39,079 nt of DNA from Desulfonatronovibrio sp. (GTDB taxonomy: Bacteria > Desulfobacterota > Desulfovibrionia > Desulfovibrionales > Desulfonatronovibrionaceae), in the NCBI GenBank assembly GCA_003557865.1, contig PWNK01000094.1, positions 1 through 39,079 of the forward strand, written 5' to 3'. The number at the start of each line of letters is the position of its first letter. The stretch's first letter is position 1. A program made the translations under genes and the position numbers. This document shows, one piece after another, positions 27,345-35,904 of this stretch. The notes beneath the pieces are model-generated. The model saw nothing but the letters and a program-made list of their open reading frames with translations, ran no database searches and was not told the origin of the DNA.

Positions 27345-27481
27345 CTTAAAAAAAGCTTGATTTTAAAAAAAAATAAAAATAACTATATTCTCACTTGTCT
27401 ATCATCAGTTTATGTGACGGGTTGGAACGTAGTGACCTGGGCTGATGACTTTCTTATCTACTTTTCAGGAGTTTTTTTCTT

Positions 27482-27736
27482 ATGACCAATCTGTATGTCG
27501 GCAATCTGCCATGGAGCACAACTGAGGCTCAGCTCAAGGAGCTTTTCTCTCAGTTTGGTGAAGTCACTTCGGCAAAAATCATCGAAGATCGTGAAACCGG
27601 ACGTTCCCGGGGCTTTGGCTTCGTGGAGATGGAACAGGGTTCTGAAGAAGCCATTGAAGCTTTGAATGGATCTGATTTCAGCGGCCGCAACATCAAGGTC
27701 AATGTTGCCAAGCCAAAAAGAGAGTCCAGGTTCTAG
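27482..27736 (+). CDS. Single-RRM RNA-binding protein
   Basis: An 84-residue protein that is a single RNA recognition motif, with RNP2 LYVGNL (4-9), RNP1 RGFGFVEM (44-51) and a short basic tail. Such glycine-poor small RRM proteins occur in cyanobacteria and Desulfobacterota and are often cold- or stress-responsive. The CAGGAG site is ten bases from the ATG. The 137-base leader after copA is AT-rich, with A tracts that could act as an UP element. A strong terminator follows, so it is probably transcribed alone. Confidence 0.93.
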   Translation: MTNLYVGNLPWSTTEAQLKELFSQFGEVTSAKIIEDRETGRSRGFGFVEMEQGSEEAIEALNGSDFSGRNIKVNVAKPKRESRF

Positions 27737-27757
27737 TTTCAGGTCAAACCATTTTTT

Positions 27758-27792
27758 AGCCCATTCCGCCAGACGGAATGGGCTTTTTTTTT
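27758..27792 (+). terminator. Rho-independent terminator after the RRM gene
   Basis: AGCCCATTCCG (27758-27768) pairs perfectly with CGGAATGGGCT (27774-27784) around a 5-base loop and is followed by nine T. It works only for the plus strand, since the other side has no matching T run. Confidence 0.95.
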
Positions 27793-27802
27793 GCCTATAC
27801 CT

Positions 27803-27826
27803 CCTGACCTTCCCGGGAAGTACAGG
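27803..27826. repeat. Interrupted palindrome near the end of the host-attachment gene
   Basis: CCTG-ac-CTTCCCGGGAAG-ta-CAGG is a 24-base palindrome with two mismatched pairs, 14 bases beyond the stop of the minus-strand gene. It may help end that transcript, though no T run follows directly. Confidence 0.4.
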
Positions 27827-27839
27827 AAACATCTGCCGT

Positions 27840-28280
27840 TCACAGATAATCAGGCAGGTACTGCCTGATCTCTTCCATTTTCAGCTGGGTCACATTCTTA
27901 TCAATTTCAGTGCCGATTTTCTCTCTTGCCTGGGGACTGAGTTCAGTCCTAAGCATACCCAGAAAAGAGGGCGGAGCAAGGATGTATATTTTTTCAAATT
28001 CCTTTTCCAGGGCAGATTTATTAATTATTTCCCCAATGGATCTGGCGAATTGCTGAGCTTCATATTTTTTGGGGTCGGTTGACGGCGCGTAAGCCTTGCG
28101 CTGTTCGCTGCTTGAGGGGTGAACCGTGCGTCCGGGCCGGTCAGATAACATGTCCTGGGCTGACTGCCTGGAAGCAGGATGAACAATGCTCTGCACCTCT
28201 TTTTCCAGGGCTTTTCTTGTGCTGGTTTCAAATATTCTTGCCCGGCTGTTGTCTGCTGCTAAAACCCAGATTTTTTGCAT
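27840..28280 (-). CDS. Host-attachment family protein (eRF1-like fold)
   Basis: A 146-residue soluble protein of the family named for the Agrobacterium host-attachment protein. It begins IWVLAADNSRARIFE, has a middle segment rich in charged residues and DPKKYEAQQFARSIGEIINK, then IYILAPPSFLGMLRTELS and KNVTQLKMEEIRQYL, the usual family layout. The family is thought to resemble release-factor/Rossmann-type folds, and its cellular job is not settled. AAGGAG precedes the ATG. It stands alone between the RRM gene and the TRAP transporter. Confidence 0.85.
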   Translation of the reverse strand: MQKIWVLAADNSRARIFETSTRKALEKEVQSIVHPASRQSAQDMLSDRPGRTVHPSSSEQRKAYAPSTDPKKYEAQQFARSIGEIINKSALEKEFEKIYILAPPSFLGMLRTELSPQAREKIGTEIDKNVTQLKMEEIRQYLPDYL

Positions 28281-28362
28281 AACTTGTCTCCTTTATGGTT
28301 ATCAGTTTACTGATATGATATAAGGTACTGATAACATGCAATTCGTCAAGACAAAAAACGGG

Positions 28363-29670
28363 CTAATTTGCAAAAAGACCAGGAAGAAAAAGGGCAATCT
28401 GTGGAAACATGGTCAGAATGGCAATGCAGACCATGATTGTAACCAGATACGGCAACGATCCTCGAAAGATTGAAGTCACCGGCGTATCCTGAACTATTCC
28501 CGCCACCACATAAACATTGGCTCCTACCGGAGGGGTAATGACTCCCATGCCCACCACAAGCACGATTATCACCCCGAACCAGACAGGATCAAATCCAAGC
28601 TGGACAGCTACCGGATAGAAAATTGGAATGGTCAGCAGGATAAGGGCCAGGGCGTCGATAAAGCAGCCCAGAAGGAGATACATCAGCAGGATCACTGCCA
28701 GAACAGCCACCGGAGGGATGGGCAGTTCCGCGGCCCATAAGGCCATGGTCACGGGGATGTTTGTTATGGCCAGAAATCTTCCAAATACTGTTGCTGCGGC
28801 AACCAGGAACATGATCATGGCTGAAATTCGGATGGAGTCGCGAAGAGAGTAGAGAAATCCTTTCCATGTAAGCTGTCTGCGCAGAATGGCCACGGCAAGG
28901 GTTGATGCCGCTCCAACCGCACCGGCCTCAGTGGGTGTAAAATAGCCCAGAAACAGTCCGCCCATGACAGCCAGAAAGATAACGATCACTTCAACTCCGC
29001 CGCTGAGTACCGCCCGGACTTTATCCTTGAGTTCCACTTGGGGGCCTTTGGGTGCAAGATCGGGATTATTCCTGATCATGATCAGGGTGGTGATCATGAA
29101 AAGCAGCATCAGCAGCAGTCCCGGCAGAATGCCTGCCAGGAAAAGCAGGGTTATGGACTGACCCGTTGCGATCCCATAGATGATAAAAATTACGCTTGGA
29201 GGGATCATTACTCCCAGGATGGCTGATGAAGCCACAACAGAGGTAGCCAGAGAACGTGAATACCTGAATCTTTTCATTTCAGGAACGGCAACAGCGCTCA
29301 TGGTCGCGGCCGTGGCCGTTGTTGAACCGCAGATGGCCCCAAAGGCGGCGCTTGCGGCAATGGTGGCCAGGGCAAGACCGCCCGGAAAGGAGCCCATGAC
29401 TTTGTACGCAGCGTCGTAAATGCGCCGGCTGATGCCCGCATGGTAGGCTATGTACCCCATCCAGACGAAAAGAGGGACCACAATCAGGGAGTATGAGGCA
29501 AATGTGTTGTATATGGTCGAGGCGGCAATGGAAAGGGCGGCGTCGGGGGAGATGATAAACCCGTACCCGGCAACACCGACCACGATCATGACATAAGCAA
29601 CAGGCATCCTGGAGATGATGAGAACAAAGACCAGGATTATGGCCAGTATTCCGACTTGGACCGGAGACAC
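28363..29670 (-). CDS. dctM: TRAP transporter large permease subunit (DctM)
   Basis: A 435-residue integral membrane protein with about 12 helices, the sodium-coupled transport channel of a tripartite ATP-independent periplasmic transporter. GAICGSTTATAATMSAVAVP, ILGVMIPPSVIFIIYG, FLGYFTPTEAGAVGA and GVITPPVGANVYVVAG are typical DctM segments. The start is a GTG at 29670 whose G is shared with the TAG stop of dctQ (TAGTG), so the two are coupled. The substrate is an organic acid or similar anion and cannot be read from sequence. Confidence 0.93.
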   Translation of the reverse strand: MSPVQVGILAIILVFVLIISRMPVAYVMIVVGVAGYGFIISPDAALSIAASTIYNTFASYSLIVVPLFVWMGYIAYHAGISRRIYDAAYKVMGSFPGGLALATIAASAAFGAICGSTTATAATMSAVAVPEMKRFRYSRSLATSVVASSAILGVMIPPSVIFIIYGIATGQSITLLFLAGILPGLLLMLLFMITTLIMIRNNPDLAPKGPQVELKDKVRAVLSGGVEVIVIFLAVMGGLFLGYFTPTEAGAVGAASTLAVAILRRQLTWKGFLYSLRDSIRISAMIMFLVAAATVFGRFLAITNIPVTMALWAAELPIPPVAVLAVILLMYLLLGCFIDALALILLTIPIFYPVAVQLGFDPVWFGVIIVLVVGMGVITPPVGANVYVVAGIVQDTPVTSIFRGSLPYLVTIMVCIAILTMFPQIALFLPGLFAN

Positions 29671-30185
29671 TAACTGTTCCTTCCAATGACCAGAATGGTG
29701 ATGGACCTGATCAGGTCAAGCAGCGCGGTCAGGGCAAGCATGATAAGTCCAGCGGCTACCAGAAAGTAGACCGGATATAAAGGGATGGACAGGGTTGGTG
29801 TTTCCAGACCTCTGACCAGGGTCATCTTTGCATATTTGAGCAGTCCCCATCCTATGGCGGAAATAAAGAAAAAAGATATCAGACTGGTAATGAGATCCAC
29901 CGCAGCCTGTTTCCTTCTGGAAAGCTTGTCCACAAGCAGGGTGACCGTGACGTGTCCTCTGGCGGTGGCGCAGTATGCAGCTCCCATGGACAGGATGACG
30001 GCCCCGAGTATTTCAACCAGCTCGTAGCTTCCAGGCAGAGGTTTCCACCAGATGCGCATCAAAATGTTGGCAACGATAACCGCCATGACCAGAACCAGGG
30101 CAATCTGGGCAATCTGGGAGACCCGTCTGGCCATGGAATGGATGATTTTTTCCAGGCTGTTCAGTTCCTGAGACTTGAAATTCAT
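29670..30185 (-). CDS. dctQ: TRAP transporter small permease subunit (DctQ)
   Basis: A 171-residue membrane protein with four helices, the small subunit that partners DctM. The N-terminus (LEKIIHSMARRVSQIAQIAL) and the central WWKPLPGSYELVEILGAVI and ARGHVTVTLLVDKLS segments fit the DctQ family. It is translated just before dctM with a one-base overlap and lies 244 bases after dctP. The ribosome binding site is weak. Confidence 0.9.
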   Translation of the reverse strand: MNFKSQELNSLEKIIHSMARRVSQIAQIALVLVMAVIVANILMRIWWKPLPGSYELVEILGAVILSMGAAYCATARGHVTVTLLVDKLSRRKQAAVDLITSLISFFFISAIGWGLLKYAKMTLVRGLETPTLSIPLYPVYFLVAAGLIMLALTALLDLIRSITILVIGRNS

Positions 30186-30372
30186 TATGTATTACGTTGG
30201 TCTTTTAGCTTTAGGCATTGTATGTTTGCGCCCAAAACCTGCTTATCCCGGGGCTTGAGCTCTGCCATCACTGGCTGGATCTTTGGGGCGGGCCATGAAT
30301 TTGCAAAGTATGCACCCCAAAAGATTTTCAGGGGGTGATTTCGGATCATGGGAAATCAATTTTCAAAAGAAT

Positions 30373-30410
30373 TCCCCAGCCGGGAAATGTTGTCATGCCC
30401 CGGCCGGGGA
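30373..30410 (-). terminator. Hairpin (attenuator/partial terminator) between dctP and dctQ
   Basis: On the minus-strand RNA the arms 30410-30399 and 30384-30373 form a 12-pair GC-rich stem including one G-U wobble, with a 14-base loop, followed by AUUCUUUUG. It begins 20 bases after the dctP stop. Such a structure would let more binding protein than permease be made, or protect the dctP message. Confidence 0.55.
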
Positions 30411-30429
30411 AAGATTTGATCATGGCAGG

Positions 30430-31503
30430 TTAATTGCCGTACATGTCCGAATATTTTTCATCCAGCTCCCGGACAATATCCACAACCTGAGCAGCAGGCA
30501 AGCCCTGTCCCTCTCTTCTTGCAATCCAGTTTTCAGTGACAGGTTCGACCCTGCTGAGCCACCTCTGCCTTTCATCATCCGCCAGTTCAATTATAGAGAT
30601 TCCATGCTCTTCCACGGCCTGCTGCAGGATGTCCTCAGAGAACTCGTCCATCATGCTCGAATACTTCAGAGCAAATTCGTCATTCATTTCCTCAAACACC
30701 TGCTGAATATCGGCAGGCAGAGAATTCCAGGTATTTCTATTCATGATTTTGATAAAGGCGATATTATAAAGAAAAGGAGTGTTGGTAACGTAATCGATGA
30801 CCTCAGCCAGCCTGAAGGCCCTCAGGGTTTCGTTGGGGGCCAGGATGCCGTTGACCAGTCCCTGGTCCAGAGCCAGGTAGGCTTCGGACATGGGCATGGC
30901 GTGAGTGGTCGCCCCGAGCCTCTCTATTGAAGGAATTGTTCCTCCAACTGCCCGGATTTCCATGCCCTGCATATCCTCAAGAGTGTTGACCGGCCTTTTG
31001 GACATGATGTTCCCGGGACCAGTGGCCCACAAAAACAATACCTTGAGGTCATCAAACTCATCTCTGCCAAGCTCCTGTCTGATTCTCTTGTAGCCTTCGT
31101 TGATGGTCATTGAAGCGGCTGCAGCATTGACGTTGCGGAACCCTGGAAGCTCAAAGGCTTCGATGAGGGGGAACATGCCCGGGGTGTAGGATGGACATGT
31201 AGTCCCGAGATCTGCCACCCCGGTGGCTACTCCATTGTAGATCTCAGTGGCACCCAGAAGCACTCCTCCAGGATGAAGTGTAATTTTTACCCTGCCTTCA
31301 GTCCTTTTTTCAACTTCATCCATCCACAACTGATGCAGGTGGGTGACCTGGAAAGCGGTTGCAGGCCAGAAGGTTGCCATGGAAAGGTTGAATGTCTGGG
31401 GCCTGGTTTCGACATCCGCAGGGTCATCACTGGCGCAGCCAAGCAGTGACAGCGTCAGAAATGAAACAAGGATGGTCATGCACAGTTTTAATCCGGTTTT
31501 CAT
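30430..31503 (-). CDS. dctP: TRAP transporter substrate-binding lipoprotein (DctP)
   Basis: A 357-residue periplasmic solute-binding protein. The N-terminal signal ends in the lipobox LLGC (about residues 20-23), so it should be a lipoprotein and a client of Lnt. The body is a DctP fold: HPGGVLLGATEIYNGVATGVADLG, GMEIRAVGG with the carboxylate-binding Arg, MPMSEAYLALDQGLVNGIL and FEEMNDEFA. Most DctP proteins are soluble; membrane anchoring is less common. It is the first gene of the operon with dctQ and dctM. GAGGTAAGG precedes the ATG. Confidence 0.92.
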   Translation of the reverse strand: MKTGLKLCMTILVSFLTLSLLGCASDDPADVETRPQTFNLSMATFWPATAFQVTHLHQLWMDEVEKRTEGRVKITLHPGGVLLGATEIYNGVATGVADLGTTCPSYTPGMFPLIEAFELPGFRNVNAAAASMTINEGYKRIRQELGRDEFDDLKVLFLWATGPGNIMSKRPVNTLEDMQGMEIRAVGGTIPSIERLGATTHAMPMSEAYLALDQGLVNGILAPNETLRAFRLAEVIDYVTNTPFLYNIAFIKIMNRNTWNSLPADIQQVFEEMNDEFALKYSSMMDEFSEDILQQAVEEHGISIIELADDERQRWLSRVEPVTENWIARREGQGLPAAQVVDIVRELDEKYSDMYGN

Positions 31504-31970
31504 AATGCCTTACCTCACTGTTGTTTGATTGAGAAAAAAGCAAACCCAAAATACTGGCGGTTGACCGGACATGCACTGGAACATGTCCGGCAGTTAATGA
31601 TAACAACGGGAAAGGTCATGAAGGCTGTAGCCGGGAAAATGATCCGGCTTTACTCATGTGCCTTACATCCTTGTCCATGACCTGGGATCATTTAAGGACA
31701 GGGCCGCATCTTTCAAGGGCAGAAGAAAATCTGGATTGAGCATGCCTTCTGCCGCAGCTTAAGATGAATCATTAAACTATAAACAAACAGCAGATGATTG
31801 TAAATTCTTTGTTGCACCGGGTGCCAGCCAAAAGATCACCATCTGCTTTTTGTTTTTATTGAGCTGTGCAGGGCCAGGAATGTTCTGGCTGACAACTGAT
31901 TTAACGTTTCACCCGGGGCCTTTTAGTTGCATCCGCCCATTGAAGCTATTTTTTTATCCGGGAGCAGACA
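31504..31970. other. Intergenic region upstream of dctP
   Basis: No gene is supported. It contains the 9-bp inverted repeat at 31565-31590 and a second palindrome, GCACC-G-GGTGC, at 31814-31824. The dctP promoter should lie here, but I found no convincing sigma-70 or sigma-54 boxes. Confidence 0.5.
31565..31590. promoter_or_regulatory. Inverted repeat upstream of dctP (possible operator)
   Basis: CCGGACATG (31565-31573) and CATGTCCGG (31582-31590) are perfect 9-bp inverted repeats with an 8-base spacer, 62-87 bases upstream of the dctP start. The arm length and spacing suit a dimeric repressor or activator site, or an RNA hairpin in the leader. Confidence 0.45.
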
Positions 31971-32375
31971 TTATCTTTTCTTTGCCTGTTTGGATTCGAG
32001 TTCATTCTTTTTTTCCGGCTGGGTGGGCTTAACCGGTTTAGGGACCAGCTTAATCTGGGGGATAAGCACTTTGCTGACCAAGAGGACCTCTTCCACATCC
32101 TTTAGCTCATCCCAGCCCGGGTTGTTCTGGTCGAAGGTTTCAGGGGCCTGGGTCAGGCTTCCGTCCTTTTTCTTAAACAGATACATTTTCCTGCTCCTTG
32201 TTGTAAAACCGGCTATGATTTGGATAATACTGCCCTGGTCAATAAACTGTTGAATCATTTCCTCTGTGAAATACTCACATGGAAACTTTTTGCATGATTT
32301 GAGGCATCTTGCTGGGGTTGTGTAATAGCTCCCGGACAGACTGTGCTGGGCCTGGCAATAAATATTTCTATACAT
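31971..32375 (-). CDS. Hypothetical protein with basic proline/lysine-rich tail
   Basis: A protein of up to 134 residues that I do not recognise. A cysteine-containing N-terminal part (ARCLKSCKKFPCEYFTEE) leads into a compact-looking core (IIQIIAGFTTRSRKMYLFKKKDG, then DVEEVLLVSKVLIPQIKLV) and a tail of P, K, E and Q (about residues 112-134). It starts 32 bases after the stop of the membrane coiled-coil gene on the same strand, so the two are likely co-transcribed. No good ribosome binding site is seen at the ATG at 32375, so the start could lie further in. The composition is protein-like. Confidence 0.55.
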   Translation of the reverse strand: MYRNIYCQAQHSLSGSYYTTPARCLKSCKKFPCEYFTEEMIQQFIDQGSIIQIIAGFTTRSRKMYLFKKKDGSLTQAPETFDQNNPGWDELKDVEEVLLVSKVLIPQIKLVPKPVKPTQPEKKNELESKQAKKR

Positions 32376-32407
32376 TGTTTGCAGATTTTTACCTGGAAAA
32401 CAACGGG

Positions 32408-33778
32408 CTATTCTCCGACCATTACTTCTATTTCCGCTTTTTGGACCATGATCCCCTTGTGCCTGATCAGGGGCCTGGTCATTCTGGAGACCACCTGTTC
32501 ACCTGGAAGCAGCTCGTGGGTCAGAACGAACTCGGGGTTGGCTTCCATGTCCTCATGGTAGGTTTTACCCTGTAAATCAACCAGTTCGTAACCCTTTTCC
32601 CTGAAGGCGGTCCACAGCCGCCTCAAAGAAGACCTGAGCTCTTCATAGTACTCTGATTTTCCGGACAGTTCTTTGTTTCTCTTCATAATCCTGTATATCT
32701 CCTCTCCCAACACAATGGCCAGGCTGTGATCAGCGGGGGCAGCTGTACCCTGGGATGGATCATGTTCAGAAGCATCTTCTGTTTCCGCCAGCAGCGGAAT
32801 CTGCTTTTCCAGGAGCTCGACCAGCCTGGTGTCCAGAACTGCGGACTGGTCTTCAATCTTCTGCCGCAGCTGGGCATTAATCTGCTCATGTCTTTGCTCT
32901 ACCCGGGCTGTTTTTTTTCTTAAGAAAAAAGTCATTAAAAATGAAACCAGGGTCAGAAATCCCACGCCGGCAAGCAGTCCTGCAGCGTACACTTCTCGCT
33001 CCTCAATGTAGCCGCTAAGATCATCAATGCGGTTTTGTGCGGCATTGATCCGTTCTCCCACTCCCTGGTCAGAGTATGAAATCTTGTGTGCAAGCGCGGA
33101 CATCTCATCACTGACTCTTTTTTCCAGATGCTGAAAGTCCTTGACCAGCTTTTCTGATTCCTGGTCCATCCGTGATGACAGTTCATCCAGCTCTGACCCC
33201 GTCCGGAAAATATCCCCGGATATTTCTGAAAGTCTTGACTCAAGGCCGTCAAACTCAACCAGGATTTTTTCGGCGTCCTCAACTGAGGCGGTGATTTCCT
33301 GAAATGACTTTTCAAGGGCGGTCACAGCCTTGTCGACTGCGGCAAGGTCCTGGGCCACGCCGCCCATATCAGATCTTATTTCCGCCATGCTCTCATCGGC
33401 ATCCCTTGTTCTGGATTCCAGATTCTGCAGGCCGGCTTCAAGCGTTGCGGTGTTCTCTTCCAGTTTACTAATGTTGTTGTTCATGATGTCGATGTATTCG
33501 CGCAGAAGGGCATTGTCCCGGGACAGGGCCTGTTCTTTTTCGGAAATTTGACGCCCCAGGCTTTGCCTCAGGGTTTCCATATCCTCTTCCATCCTCATTA
33601 TTCTGGTGGTCTGTCGGTCGCGAAGCTCGGCCTCGCTTCTGATCAGTTCATCCATCTTTTGACGGATGGATCTTAGCTCTTCCTGAATACCCCCTGACTG
33701 GACAGGTTGAGCTTCCTGCGCAAAAGCCCCGATGCAGAGCATGAAAAAGGTGAAAATAAACAAGAAGAAAGTTTTCAT
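32408..33778 (-). CDS. Membrane-anchored coiled-coil protein with GrpE-like C-terminal segment
   Basis: A 456-residue protein I cannot name. Residues 1-20 are a signal peptide (cleavage near AFA-QE). Residues 30-260 are long heptad-rich coiled coil with many E, D, S and L. A membrane helix spans about 264-286, followed by RKKTAR. This predicts a periplasmic coiled coil and a cytoplasmic C-terminus. The last 100 residues (IYRIMKRNKEL, then WTAFREKGYELVDLQGKTYH, PGEQVVSRMTRPLI, GIMVQKAEIEVMVG) recall the four-helix/beta-domain end of GrpE-type nucleotide exchange factors, a weak resemblance judged by eye. The ATG at 33778 has a GGAGG site; upstream codons to 33901 lack one. A small unknown gene follows. 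Confidence 0.7.
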   Translation of the reverse strand: MKTFFLFIFTFFMLCIGAFAQEAQPVQSGGIQEELRSIRQKMDELIRSEAELRDRQTTRIMRMEEDMETLRQSLGRQISEKEQALSRDNALLREYIDIMNNNISKLEENTATLEAGLQNLESRTRDADESMAEIRSDMGGVAQDLAAVDKAVTALEKSFQEITASVEDAEKILVEFDGLESRLSEISGDIFRTGSELDELSSRMDQESEKLVKDFQHLEKRVSDEMSALAHKISYSDQGVGERINAAQNRIDDLSGYIEEREVYAAGLLAGVGFLTLVSFLMTFFLRKKTARVEQRHEQINAQLRQKIEDQSAVLDTRLVELLEKQIPLLAETEDASEHDPSQGTAAPADHSLAIVLGEEIYRIMKRNKELSGKSEYYEELRSSLRRLWTAFREKGYELVDLQGKTYHEDMEANPEFVLTHELLPGEQVVSRMTRPLIRHKGIMVQKAEIEVMVGE

Positions 33779-34457
33779 TACTGATTTCCTCCGGCTTTTG
33801 GCAGAATACAGATCCGTAAATGAGCATGTTTTGCGATCAGCTGCTTTCCCCCGGCCTTGCTGAGAATGGCTGGGCTGAACTGGATTATGGTGACTGAGCA
33901 TAAGGCAGATAAATACTGATTTTCTTCTCGGGTAAGCATAGTATTGCGTGACGGCCTAAAAATCAATTCAGGGTTTGTAAAGGGTGGAAAAATTTGAGAA
34001 GCTGGTGTGCGCAGTATTTAAAGTGTATTTATTTTAAGCTATTTCAAATAGTTACTTCGATGATTTGCGGAAAGCACCGGTGTCCGTTGTCCTTGGTACA
34101 GGATTTTGGTCAAGAACGGCCCTGCCCGGCTTTCAGGCCATGATGCGCTGGTGGACTCCCGGAGCTTGACTAAGGTATAATTTGACTTAATTAACAATGT
34201 CTGGATGTTATTTACTGCTGGAACAAGGTTGTTCTGATGTTGCCTGTTCCAGGGGCAGGGACTGATCTGATCTGCCAGGGTAACCAACTGCTGTTTCGCG
34301 AAAAGAGGTCAGTAAAGTTTTGATTTGGGATTAAAACAGATAAAGTCAAGGATTTTTATCCATAGACCATAAATTCAGTCTGGTTATGATACTTTTTGAA
34401 TTAAGCATTTCAGGCAGGCCTGATCAGGGCTAAACAAGTAAAGGGGGATCTTTTTAT
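33779..34457. other. Divergent intergenic region before dnaJ
   Basis: About 680 bases without a convincing gene between the coiled-coil gene and the dnaJ-cbpM-clpB group. It is relatively AT-rich and includes the palindrome TTTCGCGAAA at 34294-34303. I looked for a CIRCE element and for a sigma-32 promoter (CTTGAA with CCCCAT spacing) and found neither clearly. Confidence 0.5.
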
Positions 34458-35435
34458 ATGGAATACAAGGATTATTATGCAATCCTGGGGGTTGATAAAA
34501 AATCATCCAAAGAGGAGATTTCCAAGGCATATAAAAAACTGGCCAAGAAGTATCATCCCGACCTTAACCCCAATGATCCCACGGCTGAGGACAAGTTCAA
34601 GGATGTCACCGAGGCTTACGAGGTGCTAAAAGACGATGAAAAAAGAAGACTTTATGATTCCCTAGGTTCAAACTGGCAGCATGGCCAGAATTTTCAGCCG
34701 CCTCCTGGATATGAGAATGTTCATTTTAGCTTTCGCGGTGATCAGAGGAGTGCCGGGTTTGATTTCAGTGATTTTTTTGAAAATATTTTCGGGGGAGGAT
34801 TCCAGTCTTCAGGCAGGGGTTTTGAGAGGTCATACGGTGGTTTTCAGGGAGATCCTTTTTCCGGCGGGGGGTTTTCAAGAAAGGGTCAGGACGCTGAAGC
34901 GGCTCTGGAGCTGAGTCTGGAGGAAGCTTATAGGGGAGGTACCAAAAGCATTACCCTGCAGGAGCAGGTTGTCGGCCCTGAGGGCAGACCCATGGTCCAG
35001 AATAAGACCTTAAGCGTCAATATCCCTCCAGGAATAAAGGATGGAAATAAGATCAGACTAAGCGGACAGGGTTCACCCGGAGTCGGTTCCGGACATTCCG
35101 GCGACCTTTATCTCAAGGTGAAGATCCTGCCTCACCCCAAATTCAAACTCGACGGCAACAATATCATCTACGACCTTGCCCTTGCACCCTGGGAAGCTGC
35201 CCTGGGAAGCTCTGTCAGGGTGCCTACCCTGGAGGGGGACATTGAAATGAAAATTCCACCTGGAGCAAGCAGCGGACGCAAAATGAGAATCAGAGGAAAA
35301 GGCATGGGCAGGGGAGCTGCAAAGGGTGACCAGATGGTGCGAATCATGATTAAAGTTCCAGACAAGCTTTCGCCGGAAGAGGAAAAATTGTGGAAAAAAC
35401 TCTCTGAGGCATCGGGATATAACCCCAGGGCATAG
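34458..35435 (+). CDS. cbpA: CbpA-type DnaJ co-chaperone
   Basis: A 325-residue J-domain protein that delivers substrates to DnaK and stimulates its ATPase. The J domain is residues 1-70 with HPD at 33-35. A Gly/Phe-rich linker runs from about 75 to 135 (FGGGFQ, GGFQGDPFSGGGFS). The two C-terminal beta domains follow. The four-repeat CxxCxGxG zinc finger of DnaJ is absent, so it is the CbpA/type II form. The gene directly after it encodes a CbpM-like modulator, which supports this name. AAAGGGGGA precedes the ATG. Confidence 0.92.
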   Translation: MEYKDYYAILGVDKKSSKEEISKAYKKLAKKYHPDLNPNDPTAEDKFKDVTEAYEVLKDDEKRRLYDSLGSNWQHGQNFQPPPGYENVHFSFRGDQRSAGFDFSDFFENIFGGGFQSSGRGFERSYGGFQGDPFSGGGFSRKGQDAEAALELSLEEAYRGGTKSITLQEQVVGPEGRPMVQNKTLSVNIPPGIKDGNKIRLSGQGSPGVGSGHSGDLYLKVKILPHPKFKLDGNNIIYDLALAPWEAALGSSVRVPTLEGDIEMKIPPGASSGRKMRIRGKGMGRGAAKGDQMVRIMIKVPDKLSPEEEKLWKKLSEASGYNPRA

Positions 35436-35510
35436 AAGCATGCCTTCAGAGCTGACGGATGGTTTCTGATTTTTAGACACCTCACTTGAAAATTGGTGGA
35501 GGCAATATAT

Positions 35511-35831
35511 ATGCATGAGTATGTACTTCAGAAAAATACTGAAAAGGCACTGATCAAGTCGAACCTGATCCACTGGTCTCAGTTTGTTCAATGCACGGGA
35601 GTCTGTCCATACCGCCTTTCAGAACTGGTTGAAATGGGATGGGTGGAAGCTGTGCGTATTTCAAGCGACAATTTCCATTTTCCTGAAAGGGAGATATTCA
35701 GAGTACAAAAGTTGATGCGTATCTGCAGGGACTTTGAACTCCCCACCATTGGAGGGGCAATTATCGTGGATCTTTTGGAAAGGATTGAGGGTCTGGAAAA
35801 GGAAATCGCCCAGCTCAGAAATCTGATCTGA
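35511..35831 (+). CDS. cbpM: CbpM-like chaperone modulator (MerR-type helix-turn-helix)
   Basis: A 106-residue protein with an N-terminal MerR-like recognition fold (CTGVCPYRLSELVEMGWVEAV, then FPEREIFRVQKLMRICRDFE) and a C-terminal leucine-rich helix (IVDLLERIEGLEKEIAQLRNL). CbpM in Escherichia coli binds the J domain of CbpA and blocks it. The position between cbpA and clpB and the size fit that role. A TTG at 35493 is in frame, but the ATG at 35511 sits eight bases after GGAGG and is preferred. Confidence 0.85.
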   Translation: MHEYVLQKNTEKALIKSNLIHWSQFVQCTGVCPYRLSELVEMGWVEAVRISSDNFHFPEREIFRVQKLMRICRDFELPTIGGAIIVDLLERIEGLEKEIAQLRNLI

Positions 35832-35904
35832 TTTTTAAACGGGTCTGCGTCAAAAGGCTTGAAAAATTTCCGGATGCCGGAACAAGCACATATGGAGGAT
35901 AATT

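Noticed and set aside
31811-31826. Sigma-54-like promoter TGGCAC...TGCA on the minus strand upstream of dctP
   Set aside because: The GG and GC elements are 10 bases apart, not the required 12, and it is over 300 bases from the gene.
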